Shown here piece after piece: positions 51,256-58,917 of a stretch of 64,000 nucleotides of DNA (its first letter is position 1; each line of letters begins with the position of its first letter). This stretch comes from Torulaspora globosa. Taxonomy: Eukaryota > Ascomycota > Saccharomycetes > Saccharomycetales > Saccharomycetaceae. Under the pieces are notes generated by a model that searched no databases, was not told the origin of the DNA, and saw only the letters and a list, made by a program, of their open reading frames with translations. The translations under genes were made by a program, and so were the position numbers. The stretch is from NCBI RefSeq assembly GCF_014133895.1, contig NC_050729.1:248001-312000 (forward strand), in the 5' to 3' direction.

Positions 51256-51654
51256 ATGCAATTCTCTACCGTCGCTTCTGTTGCTGCTGTCGCTGCTGTG
51301 GCCTCTGCCGCTTCTAACGTCACCACTGCCACTGCTACCAAGCAGGAGACTACTTTGGTCACCATCACTTCCTGTGAGTCTCACGTCTGTTCCGAGACTG
51401 TTTCTCCAGCTTTGGTTTCCACTGCTACTGTCACCATCAGCAACGTTGTCACTGAGATCACTACCTTCTGCCCATTGCCAACCACCCACTCAACCACGGC
51501 TCCATCTACCTCTGCTGCCCCAGCTGCTAACACCACCCTAACCACTGGTACTGCTTCTTCTACCCACAGTGTCAGCTCTTTCACTGGTGCTGCTGCCAAG
51601 GCTTTGCCAGCTGCTGGTGCTTTGTTCGCTGGTGCCGCTGCTTTGTTGTTGTAA
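51256..51654 (+). CDS. CCW12: GPI-anchored mannoprotein Ccw12
   Basis: Ccw12 is an abundant covalently linked cell-wall mannoprotein needed for wall stability in growing cells. The 132-residue protein (133 in S. cerevisiae) has a signal peptide M-Q-F-S-T-V-A-S-V-A-A-V-A-A-V-A-S-A and the conserved cysteine segment T-L-V-T-I-T-S-C-E-S-H-V-C-S-E-T-V-S-P-A. A Thr/Ser/Pro-rich stalk for O-mannosylation and a hydrophobic GPI signal ending A-A-A-L-L-L follow. Codon use is strongly biased to optimal codons, consistent with very high expression. The matching chromosome IV paralogue is YDR134C, so this is the pre-duplication gene. Confidence 0.97.
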   Translation: MQFSTVASVAAVAAVASAASNVTTATATKQETTLVTITSCESHVCSETVSPALVSTATVTISNVVTEITTFCPLPTTHSTTAPSTSAAPAANTTLTTGTASSTHSVSSFTGAAAKALPAAGALFAGAAALLL

Positions 51655-52201
51655 GTTAGCTGATTTGAATCTTTTGGATCATCTTTTTTATCACAACATG
51701 CACACGTTTTAGAGTTGTCGAGGTTGCTAGATGCAGCGGAGGCATTTTTTTGAAACATTTTCACTGGGGTTTTTAATTAATACACAAGAGAATCGTAATG
51801 CGGATTTTCGAAATAGAAGATGGGTTTCTGTTCCTTGGGACCGCCCAAGCCCTGTTTTTTGCAAGAAATTCGGATTTGTATCACAACGAACAATTAATTG
51901 ATTTTGTTTCCAGATAAATTCAAGGTCTATGAAATGTATAATTTGTATAAGATCTGAATGTTTCTAGTTCGTTATAATATACTTCAAGAAGTAGGGTTCT
52001 AAACTGCAAGCGACTCTTCCCTAGCAAGAGGTCCAAATGACTGAAACCGATATCTGAAGGTTTAGCTATCTCAACAACTGTTGGCGCTTGCTAGTCATTC
52101 AGTCGCAGTCAGAAACGCACACTTTGTCCCAGCGTAGCATAACCGCAGGCGCGGAGGCAAACGATTGAGAAATTGGTTCGTATGTAGCTAGACAGTTGTG
52201 T
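51655..52201. other. Convergent intergenic region CCW12-AHP1
   Basis: This 547-bp interval lies between two stop codons. I see AT-rich 3'-end-like sequence and no supported gene. Confidence 0.5.
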
Positions 52202-52732
52202 TTACAAGTGGGCCAGAACGCTTTCAACGGAGGAGACGGTCACGTCCGTGGCAGGGTTCTTCTCCTTGCCGACGTAGGTGACGACGCCGTTCTTGACCAC
52301 GGCAGCCCATCTGCCGGACCAGTAGACGTCGTCGCCGACAGGCAGCTCGAGGCCCAGCTTCCTGACCAGTTTGGCGCCCGCGTCGGAGGCGAACTTGATG
52401 TGGGCGGTGTTCTTGACGCCCAGCGACTTGGCCCACGCCTGGTTTGCGAACGGGTTGTCGACGGTGACGACAACCACCTGGTCGACCTTCTTGTCCTTGA
52501 CCAGCTCGCCCAGGTAGCTCACGTAATCTGGGATGTGGTTAATGGAACAGGTTGGCGAGAACGCAGCTGGCGCCCCGGTAAGCACCACGGTCTTGTTCTG
52601 GGCGATGAACTTGGACCATTCCTCGGTCTGTGGCATCTTACACGACTCCTGGTTTGGATCCTGCTCATCGATGTCGATCCACTGGAATTTCAAATCACCA
52701 GTTGGTAGTGGCTTGTTCAATAGGTCAGACAT
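52202..52732 (-). CDS. AHP1: Thioredoxin peroxidase Ahp1 (Prx5-type peroxiredoxin)
   Basis: Ahp1 is a thiol peroxidase that reduces alkyl hydroperoxides and is also the main substrate of Urm1 modification. The 176-residue length equals that of S. cerevisiae. The peroxidatic Cys62 lies in P-A-A-F-S-P-T-C and the resolving Cys31 in E-S-C-K-M-P-Q. Residue 120, a third cysteine in S. cerevisiae, is Ala here. The conserved S-V-E-S-V-L-A-H-L C terminus is present. Codon use is highly biased and GC-rich at third positions, fitting high expression. It has TATA and Yap1-type elements upstream. Confidence 0.97.
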   Translation of the reverse strand: MSDLLNKPLPTGDLKFQWIDIDEQDPNQESCKMPQTEEWSKFIAQNKTVVLTGAPAAFSPTCSINHIPDYVSYLGELVKDKKVDQVVVVTVDNPFANQAWAKSLGVKNTAHIKFASDAGAKLVRKLGLELPVGDDVYWSGRWAAVVKNGVVTYVGKEKNPATDVTVSSVESVLAHL

Positions 52733-52821
52733 TGCGTTTGTTGAATTGGATTAGTATTGGATTGGATTGCGTTCCCTTGGTTGCCACTGTTTCTGCTCTT
52801 TTCCCAGCTATCCTGGCTGCT

Positions 52822-52827
52822 TATATA
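52822..52827 (-). promoter_or_regulatory. TATA box of AHP1
   Basis: TATATA lies about 90 bp upstream of the AHP1 ATG on the minus strand. Confidence 0.55.
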
Positions 52828-52908
52828 CCTTTTTTTTGATCGGGAGGGACACCCGACGTCATAAGGGTGGGCGAAATTGGGATTTACGCTTACAGGTGAA
52901 AAAGACGC

Positions 52909-52915
52909 TTAGTAA
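52909..52915 (-). promoter_or_regulatory. Yap1 response element upstream of AHP1
   Basis: TTACTAA on the minus strand lies about 180 bp upstream of the AHP1 ATG. AHP1 is induced by Yap1 (and Skn7) in S. cerevisiae. A CRE half-site ATGACGTC also occurs at 52855-52862. Confidence 0.6.
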
Positions 52916-53034
52916 TTTACGTCAGGCTAGGGCTCGCGGGAAAGCAACAGATGTTGAATTGATAAGTAGCGCTGAGAGTGGTCAAGTTGGCGCTGTATTT
53001 GACACGATCTTGTCTTTGAGCGTAGTAGAGACAG

Positions 53035-54450
53035 ATGGCAGAACAGGTGAGCGGTATGGAGCCTGGCCGCTTCGATCCTACGATACCGCATCTGCTGCCA
53101 CATGAAAATATGTACAAGATTCAGGTTGGTACGAAGCTGTTCAAGATTAGTGGCGCTTCTCTCAGCTCTGATGGCCCTAGCTTTTTTACCGAGAGGTTTG
53201 CAGGGACCAAGTCGCAGGGCGAGAATGTGCTGTTCATAGACCGGTCGGCAGAGATCTTCGAGCTGATCTACCTGCACCTGCAGGGCTACTTCATCGAGAT
53301 CAAGGATGAGGTGCAGTTCACGATGTTGTTTGCGGACGCGATGTACTACGGACTGCCCCGGCTGCGGGCGCTGCTGAGGGAGTACGAGTACTACTTTGCG
53401 AACATCAGCGGAAGGACGTTCAAGATTGCCAGGAGTCTGTTTTCCAGAGAGGGCGACTCGCCAAACTACTTCTCGATGACCTCAAATGCGCTGTATGCGG
53501 ACTCGCATGCTGGGGTGTTCATCAACAAGAAGCTGATCAGGCCGCCGCCGCAGTCTGCGCTCTCGGTGCCGCGGTCAGCGGAGCTGTTTCAGGAGCTGCT
53601 GCAACTGCTTGGCGGCGCGTCTTTGGAGCTGGACGACAAGAGACGCGAGTCTCTGATCAAGGAGTGTCGTTATTACAGGTTTTTGAACCTGGAGCAGCGG
53701 CTGATCAAGGCTCGCGCGTCGTTCAATCAGCTCACCCAGGGTGAGACCATCCTGCTGGCTTTGAAGGATATTGCGAGAAACGGCGTCAGCTTTAACCAGT
53801 CGAGCAAGCCAATGGCACAGGATGGCTGTTGTCCGACCGCAACGACAGGCGAGAACACGCCGGTGTCGGTGTCGGACGACCAGCAGCCGCTGCTGAAGAA
53901 ACCCAAGACGGACGTCCCAGCGGACAAGGCCAGGAAAAACTGGAATCTGGCACAGTACAAGAGACCGTATCTCGACACCCGGACGCGCGACCTTCTCTTC
54001 CAGATCGATACCATGGATTGCACTCTCATCTTCAACCGCCAGCGCAAGACGGTGCACCTGGAGATGATGGACCAGGCGGCGATGCATTTCGAGAAGGTCT
54101 TCGCTGCGGTGCTACACGAGAACGATGTGGACCTGTCCAAGTTCAGAATAAAAGACCAGAGAAAGAGCGCGCATCTGGGTCTCCCCGCATGCCTTTCGAT
54201 CGGGGACTGTGTAGTGAACGGATCCAGATGTTCTCAGATCTACAGACTTGTTGCAGAGTCCAGCTGCGACGAGAAAGTCGTTGATCTCACAAACGCGGAC
54301 AAATTGTCTTACTGCAGCGGTCTGCAATTGCACTTAACAAAGTCTATCTGGAAGTTGGGGGTCAGCAATGGAGATATAATACTGATAGCGCTGAAGGTAG
54401 ACGCCTTCACTGGAGCTCGGGAGTTTTGTAAGAAGCTAGATTATTTATAG
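53035..54450 (+). CDS. BTB/T1-domain protein (YLR108C/YDR132C type)
   Basis: This 471-residue protein corresponds to the S. cerevisiae paralogues YLR108C (485 residues) and YDR132C (495). Residues about 24-125 form a T1-type BTB/POZ domain: M-Y-K-I-Q-V-G-T-K-L-F-K-I-S, then N-V-L-F-I-D-R-S-A-E-I-F-E-L-I-Y-L-H-L-Q-G. This is a protein-interaction module. A disordered, basic segment at about 265-305 separates it from a C-terminal conserved region. Function is not established in yeast; the S. cerevisiae proteins are reported nuclear. It follows AHP1 divergently and precedes the U6 gene, matching YLR109W-YLR108C-SNR6. Confidence 0.85.
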   Translation: MAEQVSGMEPGRFDPTIPHLLPHENMYKIQVGTKLFKISGASLSSDGPSFFTERFAGTKSQGENVLFIDRSAEIFELIYLHLQGYFIEIKDEVQFTMLFADAMYYGLPRLRALLREYEYYFANISGRTFKIARSLFSREGDSPNYFSMTSNALYADSHAGVFINKKLIRPPPQSALSVPRSAELFQELLQLLGGASLELDDKRRESLIKECRYYRFLNLEQRLIKARASFNQLTQGETILLALKDIARNGVSFNQSSKPMAQDGCCPTATTGENTPVSVSDDQQPLLKKPKTDVPADKARKNWNLAQYKRPYLDTRTRDLLFQIDTMDCTLIFNRQRKTVHLEMMDQAAMHFEKVFAAVLHENDVDLSKFRIKDQRKSAHLGLPACLSIGDCVVNGSRCSQIYRLVAESSCDEKVVDLTNADKLSYCSGLQLHLTKSIWKLGVSNGDIILIALKVDAFTGAREFCKKLDYL

Positions 54451-54475
54451 GTGTAAAGTTAGTTGAGACGCTGTC

Positions 54476-54489
54476 CGCGTTCGAACGCG
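54476..54489. promoter_or_regulatory. Putative downstream B block of U6
   Basis: The palindrome CGCGTTCGAACGCG contains the GTTCGAA core of a polymerase III B block and lies about 107-120 bp past the U6 3' end. The SNR6 B block in S. cerevisiae is at a similar distance downstream. The call rests on motif plus position. Confidence 0.6.
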
Positions 54490-54595
54490 CGAACCGACGT
54501 CTTGATTCAAACAGTCTTTTGTCAAGGAATCGCAGGTGGAACGGCTTGCAGTGCACCCCAAATCTTAGTACCACCTGTGTTGTATCGTTGGCCAA

Positions 54596-54707
54596 AAAAA
54601 TCGGTAAATCTCTTTGTAAAACGGTTCATCCTTATGCAGGGGAACTGCTGATCATCTCTGTATTGTTTCAAATTGACCAAATGTCCACGAAGGGTTACTT
54701 CATGGAC
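54596..54707 (-). ncRNA. SNR6: U6 spliceosomal snRNA
   Basis: The minus strand carries a 112-nt sequence that is almost identical to S. cerevisiae U6 over its core, including the ACAGAGATGATCAGC catalytic segment. The 5' stem is GTCCATGAAG paired with CTTCGTGGAC; several positions differ from S. cerevisiae but pairing is retained. The 3' end is a T7 run on the minus strand (54600-54594) serving as terminator and Lsm-binding tail. A TATA sequence at -30 and a downstream B block complete the polymerase III gene. In S. cerevisiae SNR6 also lies beside YLR108C. Confidence 0.98.
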
Positions 54708-54732
54708 GGAAAAACTAGAAAATTTGAAACCC

Positions 54733-54737
54733 ATATA
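54733..54737 (-). promoter_or_regulatory. TATA element of U6 gene
   Basis: TATAT begins exactly 30 bp upstream of the inferred +1 G at 54707. S. cerevisiae SNR6 has its TATA box at the same distance, where it directs TFIIIB placement. Confidence 0.8.
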
Positions 54738-54848
54738 GGGTGGCCAGATGAGCTTATCATGTGACCAACCATACAACGACTATGGATGAACGCCAGTCTA
54801 TGCCCTACTAATGAATGGTTGACTAACGAATAGCCGAATGGATCGCCC

Positions 54849-56408
54849 ATGCTAGATCAGATCCCGCTCAACTGCTTCGCAAACGTCGCTAGGTTTCTCT
54901 CGCAAGATGACAAGGTTTGTTTGACTCGGGTATCGAGGTCGATGTATGACAGAACTGTCCCGTATCTATACCGAAGGTTGTACCTGAACAGGAGACCACA
55001 CTTTCGTAGCGATCTGGACACCTCTTTGGGAGTCCAGACGTGGTCTGTGCTGCGTATCCCGCTTCTTGGCTCTCGAGAGGAGGAAATCGTCGAAGCGGAA
55101 CATGCTTTCAGATTATTGGTTAGATCTCTCCGGTCGAACGTCAGGCTCTGCCACTACATCAAGTCGGTGTACTGCGCGTTGCACATAAATCGCGATATCC
55201 TATTTGAGCTTATCAGTCTTTTGACGGATAACGGCACAGTTTTGCAGTTCTTTGACAATTATCTAGAGCTGGATGTTATGCAAGAGTTATCATGGATTGC
55301 CCCTCGGTTAAAATCATTGAATGTGCCTCCGCCAAGTAAGCTTCCTGAGCAAAGGGCCACGGGTGAATACTGGCTGGAAATCGCCCGTCTGCAGAGCTAC
55401 TATGATTGGGACATGATCAGATCGCTGACGCTACATATCCCTGCTTCCACGCTTTTGGGCTGGTTCTCGAAACCTTTGAGAATATCGAGCCTCACCCTTA
55501 ACTTGAGGCCGGACACCTATCTATATGCCCAGCAGCCGCTTTACGCATTGTTTGATGTCGATACCCTCAAAGAACTGAGGATAGTGTCATGGTATAAAGG
55601 AGCAGATACCAATGTCTGCAAGATGTGGCGCTTGTACGATTTCTACAGGTTCCGTAATGTAACATCCCTGACTTTGTTGTCTTTGGATGCGAACAATGAA
55701 TATCTGAGAGAATGTGCTCAGCACTTTACCAAATTGGAGAAACTACAGGTTGACTTTCTCCTCGATGTTCCGCTGGATGGCACGACCTTGAGCGCTTTTC
55801 GAAAGGCGGAGTGTTCCCAGACCTTGAGGTACATCGATGTGAAGTTTGAACCGCTAGATCCACCGCTGCTCTCAATCAACAGGAATTACTTTCTCCCGAG
55901 ACTAACATGTCGCTGTAGCGATTGCCGAGAAACCTTCGAACAGATTATAATAAAAAAATACTTTCCAACTCAGGAGAAATTGCGCATCAATAGCATGCTT
56001 GATGTCAATGCGAGAAACTTCATAATGCACATGTTCACATTGTTTCCCATACTGCCGCACACTGACTTCATCGACAGCAAACCTGCTATAGCTTACCTGT
56101 ATTGCACACCGGAGGAGCATGCAGCTAAAGTCAATGAGCTTCTTCGACACGATCCTTCTAGTGACAAAGCCATTACTGCTCAAGACATTATATGTTTGTA
56201 TTACGCTCACATTCACTCTCTCAAGAGGACATTCGATTACTTCAATTCAGGATTCCCGCAATTGGAGTTCTTGGTCCTCAATGATTTGCCAACACGAATA
56301 ACGCGTGGAGAGCGCCAGCAGACCGTCAATATGCCACTGTTTTATTCCCAAAATTATACAAGTAATCAGGAATATTTGATAGTAAATGATGAGTCGCTAT
56401 TCGATTGA
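54849..56408 (+). CDS. F-box protein, probable YDR131C counterpart
   Basis: The N terminus (M-L-D-Q-I-P-L-N-C-F-A-N-V-A-R-F-L-S-Q-D-D-K-V-C-L-T-R-V-S-R) fits an F-box, the Skp1-binding motif of SCF ubiquitin ligase adaptors. Leucine-rich stretches follow at about 190-350 (e.g. I-S-S-L-T-L-N-L-R-P, V-T-S-L-T-L-L-S-L). A C-R-C-S-D-C cysteine cluster lies near 355. The length of 519 residues compares with 556 for S. cerevisiae YDR131C, and the order BTB gene - this gene - FIN1 matches YDR132C-131C-130C. Substrate is unknown. Assignment to YDR131C rests mainly on synteny and the F-box. Confidence 0.8.
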   Translation: MLDQIPLNCFANVARFLSQDDKVCLTRVSRSMYDRTVPYLYRRLYLNRRPHFRSDLDTSLGVQTWSVLRIPLLGSREEEIVEAEHAFRLLVRSLRSNVRLCHYIKSVYCALHINRDILFELISLLTDNGTVLQFFDNYLELDVMQELSWIAPRLKSLNVPPPSKLPEQRATGEYWLEIARLQSYYDWDMIRSLTLHIPASTLLGWFSKPLRISSLTLNLRPDTYLYAQQPLYALFDVDTLKELRIVSWYKGADTNVCKMWRLYDFYRFRNVTSLTLLSLDANNEYLRECAQHFTKLEKLQVDFLLDVPLDGTTLSAFRKAECSQTLRYIDVKFEPLDPPLLSINRNYFLPRLTCRCSDCRETFEQIIIKKYFPTQEKLRINSMLDVNARNFIMHMFTLFPILPHTDFIDSKPAIAYLYCTPEEHAAKVNELLRHDPSSDKAITAQDIICLYYAHIHSLKRTFDYFNSGFPQLEFLVLNDLPTRITRGERQQTVNMPLFYSQNYTSNQEYLIVNDESLFD

Positions 56409-56592
56409 TGGCGCATTAAGAGGGTGCTGGAAGCTCTAAAAAGCACATCGTAATGTCATACCAAGTTTTAATGTTATATAGAGCAAATTGACTAAAATGA
56501 AAGCTGTTCTTTCAAATAATAAATGATCTTTGTCGCATTTATGGACGCTGCTTAACTCTTTGTAGATATAAGCGTTGAAAGCAGACCAAAAC

Positions 56593-56599
56593 ATAAACA
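56593..56599 (+). promoter_or_regulatory. Forkhead-type site upstream of FIN1
   Basis: ATAAACA matches the forkhead consensus RTAAAYA and lies about 45 bp upstream of the FIN1 ATG. FIN1 is cell-cycle regulated, so Fkh control is plausible but not shown. Confidence 0.35.
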
Positions 56600-56639
56600 A
56601 ACTAAAGCTGATTAGACATCACAAGTAAAGGATCATAAG

Positions 56640-57431
56640 ATGGCGTACAAGAGACCAACGCATGAGTTACAGGATATCACCAATGTCATGGAGCTGTCTG
56701 CTGATTTATCTCACCAAAGTAATGTCTTCAAGAGGTTAAGTACGTCACCAACCAAAGCATACCCTGATGACATCTCGAAGCCGGCAATGAGGTTATCACC
56801 AGTCAAGAGAAGCCCAAACAAGCTCAGAACTCAGTTGACGCCGAAGCGGTTGGCGTCACCAGAGTGTTTGAAGAACTACATTCCACGAATAACGCAAAGT
56901 ATGGACCGGCCGCATTTTAATAGACAGGAGAAAGTTGAGAAGTACGAAGACGAAGGATCTGTCACAAATCTAGTTTTCCCGTCTTCGCCAACCAAGATGG
57001 CCTTCAGATCGGAGAAAAAGATTGGAGGCGATGGCTCCTTGAGCAAGCTTAGATCGAGGTTTAGCAACGGGTTGCTGTCCCCTCAGCGGTTTGCTAGTGG
57101 AGCTTCGTCTAGACTACAGGGCACTAACCTCTTCAGCAAACTGGAAGAGGAGGCCGAAGAGGCAGAAAAGGACGGTGAAAGAACTCTTAATTTTAAGAGG
57201 GCGCCTGAGAGACAGAAATCAACGAATCCACAGGAGCACTCCAAAATCGGTAAAAAAAGACAGCAGAAGACTGTGAAGTTCCAAATTCCTGCTACAGGTG
57301 GAGAGAACGACATGAGCGAAAGAATGAACTACCTGGAACTTACTTTGTCTCAAGTGCTTAAACGTCAAAAAGAACTAGAAGATCGCTTGATGATGATGGA
57401 ACAACGCACCCATCAGGATGAAGAAACTTGA
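56640..57431 (+). CDS. FIN1: Spindle-associated filament protein Fin1
   Basis: Fin1 is a basic coiled-coil protein that binds spindle poles and microtubules in anaphase and recruits protein phosphatase 1 (Glc7) and 14-3-3 proteins. The 263-residue protein (291 in S. cerevisiae) has many S/T-P sites for Cdk1 (e.g. S-T-S-P-T-K, L-S-P-V-K, L-T-P-K-R, L-S-P-Q-R). It has a PP1-docking sequence K-T-V-K-F at residues 210-214 and a C-terminal coiled coil at about 225-258. Position between the YDR131C-type gene and REX3 supports the name (YDR130C). Confidence 0.88.
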   Translation: MAYKRPTHELQDITNVMELSADLSHQSNVFKRLSTSPTKAYPDDISKPAMRLSPVKRSPNKLRTQLTPKRLASPECLKNYIPRITQSMDRPHFNRQEKVEKYEDEGSVTNLVFPSSPTKMAFRSEKKIGGDGSLSKLRSRFSNGLLSPQRFASGASSRLQGTNLFSKLEEEAEEAEKDGERTLNFKRAPERQKSTNPQEHSKIGKKRQQKTVKFQIPATGGENDMSERMNYLELTLSQVLKRQKELEDRLMMMEQRTHQDEET

Positions 57432-57476
57432 ATTGGCTCTGCATAATATCAAATTATAGAAAAACTCTCTAGGTGT

Positions 57477-58661
57477 TCAATCCCATGTTTTCTGATCGAT
57501 TGGAATACCATTTTTGACTTTTAAGACATCCATCGTCGCAATTGCATCTTCTGAGCTATCATGCTCGCCAGTCTGGATTTTTCGACTGAGAAACTCGAAT
57601 GCGAGATTCTTCAGAGAATTTTTGTACCTTCCGGTGGAATAAAGTATCGCTGTATCGATAATCTTTTGATGGACGATCCTCATTACGTTGAGATCATTCT
57701 CCAAGCCGTGTCCTATGAGTATGCTATTTGCATTTATGAGCTTCGGGGAAAGCACTCGAGCCATAGTCTCCTGGAACGTCAGAGATGATTGTTTGTCAAT
57801 TTCGCTGACACCGCTGAACTGAGTATTGAGATCCACAACTTCCCCCAATGGCTGAACAATTTCGTCAAACAAGGTCTTCGATGTAAAAAAATCGACTATG
57901 GTCAGTCGTATCATCTCGTAGCCTAGAGAGGTAAATCCCATCTCGCAATCCAGTGCGAGAACATTTTCTTCTCCACGTATTTTGGACGTTTTGATAAATT
58001 CTGATATATCGGATAATGCTTCCGCCGTCTCAGGCTTGAATACATGATGTTTGTGAGTTTTACACCCAAGCCGCAGAAATGAAGTAGATGCCGTTGATTC
58101 TCCACAACAGGGATACTGGTATGATTTAGTGACTTTATCAAATTGTTTCTTGGAGTCATGATATCGGCACAATGTCTTCTTCATAATGCTCGCCCTCTCG
58201 AATTTTGTATTGCATCTTGCGCAAGTCTCATGGGCACCCAGCAGCGCATTCTTCGCACTCTCACTGGTTACATTTCTCATGATATATCCATTCTTCTCCA
58301 AAACCGAATTTTCATGCAGTAGCGCCTTCAGCTTTTCCATCACAGCCGCTTTCGAAATATTCCCTTGGCTTGCCCTAGAGGCACTGACAATCGGTTTCTG
58401 AGCTATCCTAATTTTAGTCAAATCACCCTTATGCTTACTCAGATCGCGAAAAAGAACACTCATATTGAACCTATAGCTTTGACTCGAACTACTGGTCTTG
58501 GCGACCCGTCCTTCAAGCCCAATGGCCAGCTTGCTTGCACCACCGGCGGCGTTTGGTCTCACTTTTTGCAAAAGAACCACCAACTTCTGCAGAATCTTGT
58601 ACCGCTCCGGATATGGCGCAGGTTGGCTAACCAAATCAATTGGCCTCAAAGTCCCACTCAT
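57477..58661 (-). CDS. REX3: RNA exonuclease Rex3 (DEDDh family)
   Basis: Rex3 is a 3'-5' exonuclease that matures RNase MRP RNA and, redundantly, U5 and RNase P RNAs. The 394-residue protein (404 in S. cerevisiae) has a C-terminal exonuclease domain at about 240-390 with the motifs L-D-C-E-M-G, H-G-L-E-N-D and H-D-S-S-E-D-A. These supply the four acidic residues and the histidine. A Cys/His cluster (C-x-x-C ... C-R-Y-H; about 143-166) precedes it. It is convergent with FIN1 with 45 bp between stops and divergent from MDN1. Confidence 0.94.
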   Translation of the reverse strand: MSGTLRPIDLVSQPAPYPERYKILQKLVVLLQKVRPNAAGGASKLAIGLEGRVAKTSSSSQSYRFNMSVLFRDLSKHKGDLTKIRIAQKPIVSASRASQGNISKAAVMEKLKALLHENSVLEKNGYIMRNVTSESAKNALLGAHETCARCNTKFERASIMKKTLCRYHDSKKQFDKVTKSYQYPCCGESTASTSFLRLGCKTHKHHVFKPETAEALSDISEFIKTSKIRGEENVLALDCEMGFTSLGYEMIRLTIVDFFTSKTLFDEIVQPLGEVVDLNTQFSGVSEIDKQSSLTFQETMARVLSPKLINANSILIGHGLENDLNVMRIVHQKIIDTAILYSTGRYKNSLKNLAFEFLSRKIQTGEHDSSEDAIATMDVLKVKNGIPIDQKTWD

Positions 58662-58780
58662 CGATTGCAGAACTTCAACCGGCTATATCCCACTCATCCC
58701 AGATCCTGAACTGACATGACTTGAATATACTATTGAGGGCAGGAGCCTTATTATACTCAGAACTGTCACTGTTTACGGAG

Positions 58781-58802
58781 AAAAATTTGGAAGCGACGAG
58801 AT
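58781..58802. promoter_or_regulatory. RRPE and PAC-like elements upstream of MDN1
   Basis: AAAAATTT (58781-58788), an RRPE core, is followed by GCGACGAGAT (58793-58802), one mismatch from PAC. CCGATGAGCT (58805-58814) is a second one-mismatch copy. They lie 105-140 bp upstream of MDN1, a ribosome-assembly gene. Confidence 0.5.
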
Positions 58803-58917
58803 GCCCGATGAGCTATAAGATCATCTCAAGATCAGAGTTTTATCCCATGGTATGTGGAACTCAAGAGCTGAATTTGAGCGTTGTGAGCTGAGTTCAACCT
58901 AATCGAAGATTGGAAAA

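Noticed and set aside
51381..51764. 127-codon frame antisense to CCW12
   Set aside because: It is the mirror of the Ala/Thr/Ser-rich CCW12 coding sequence with biased codons, which creates long antisense frames by chance.
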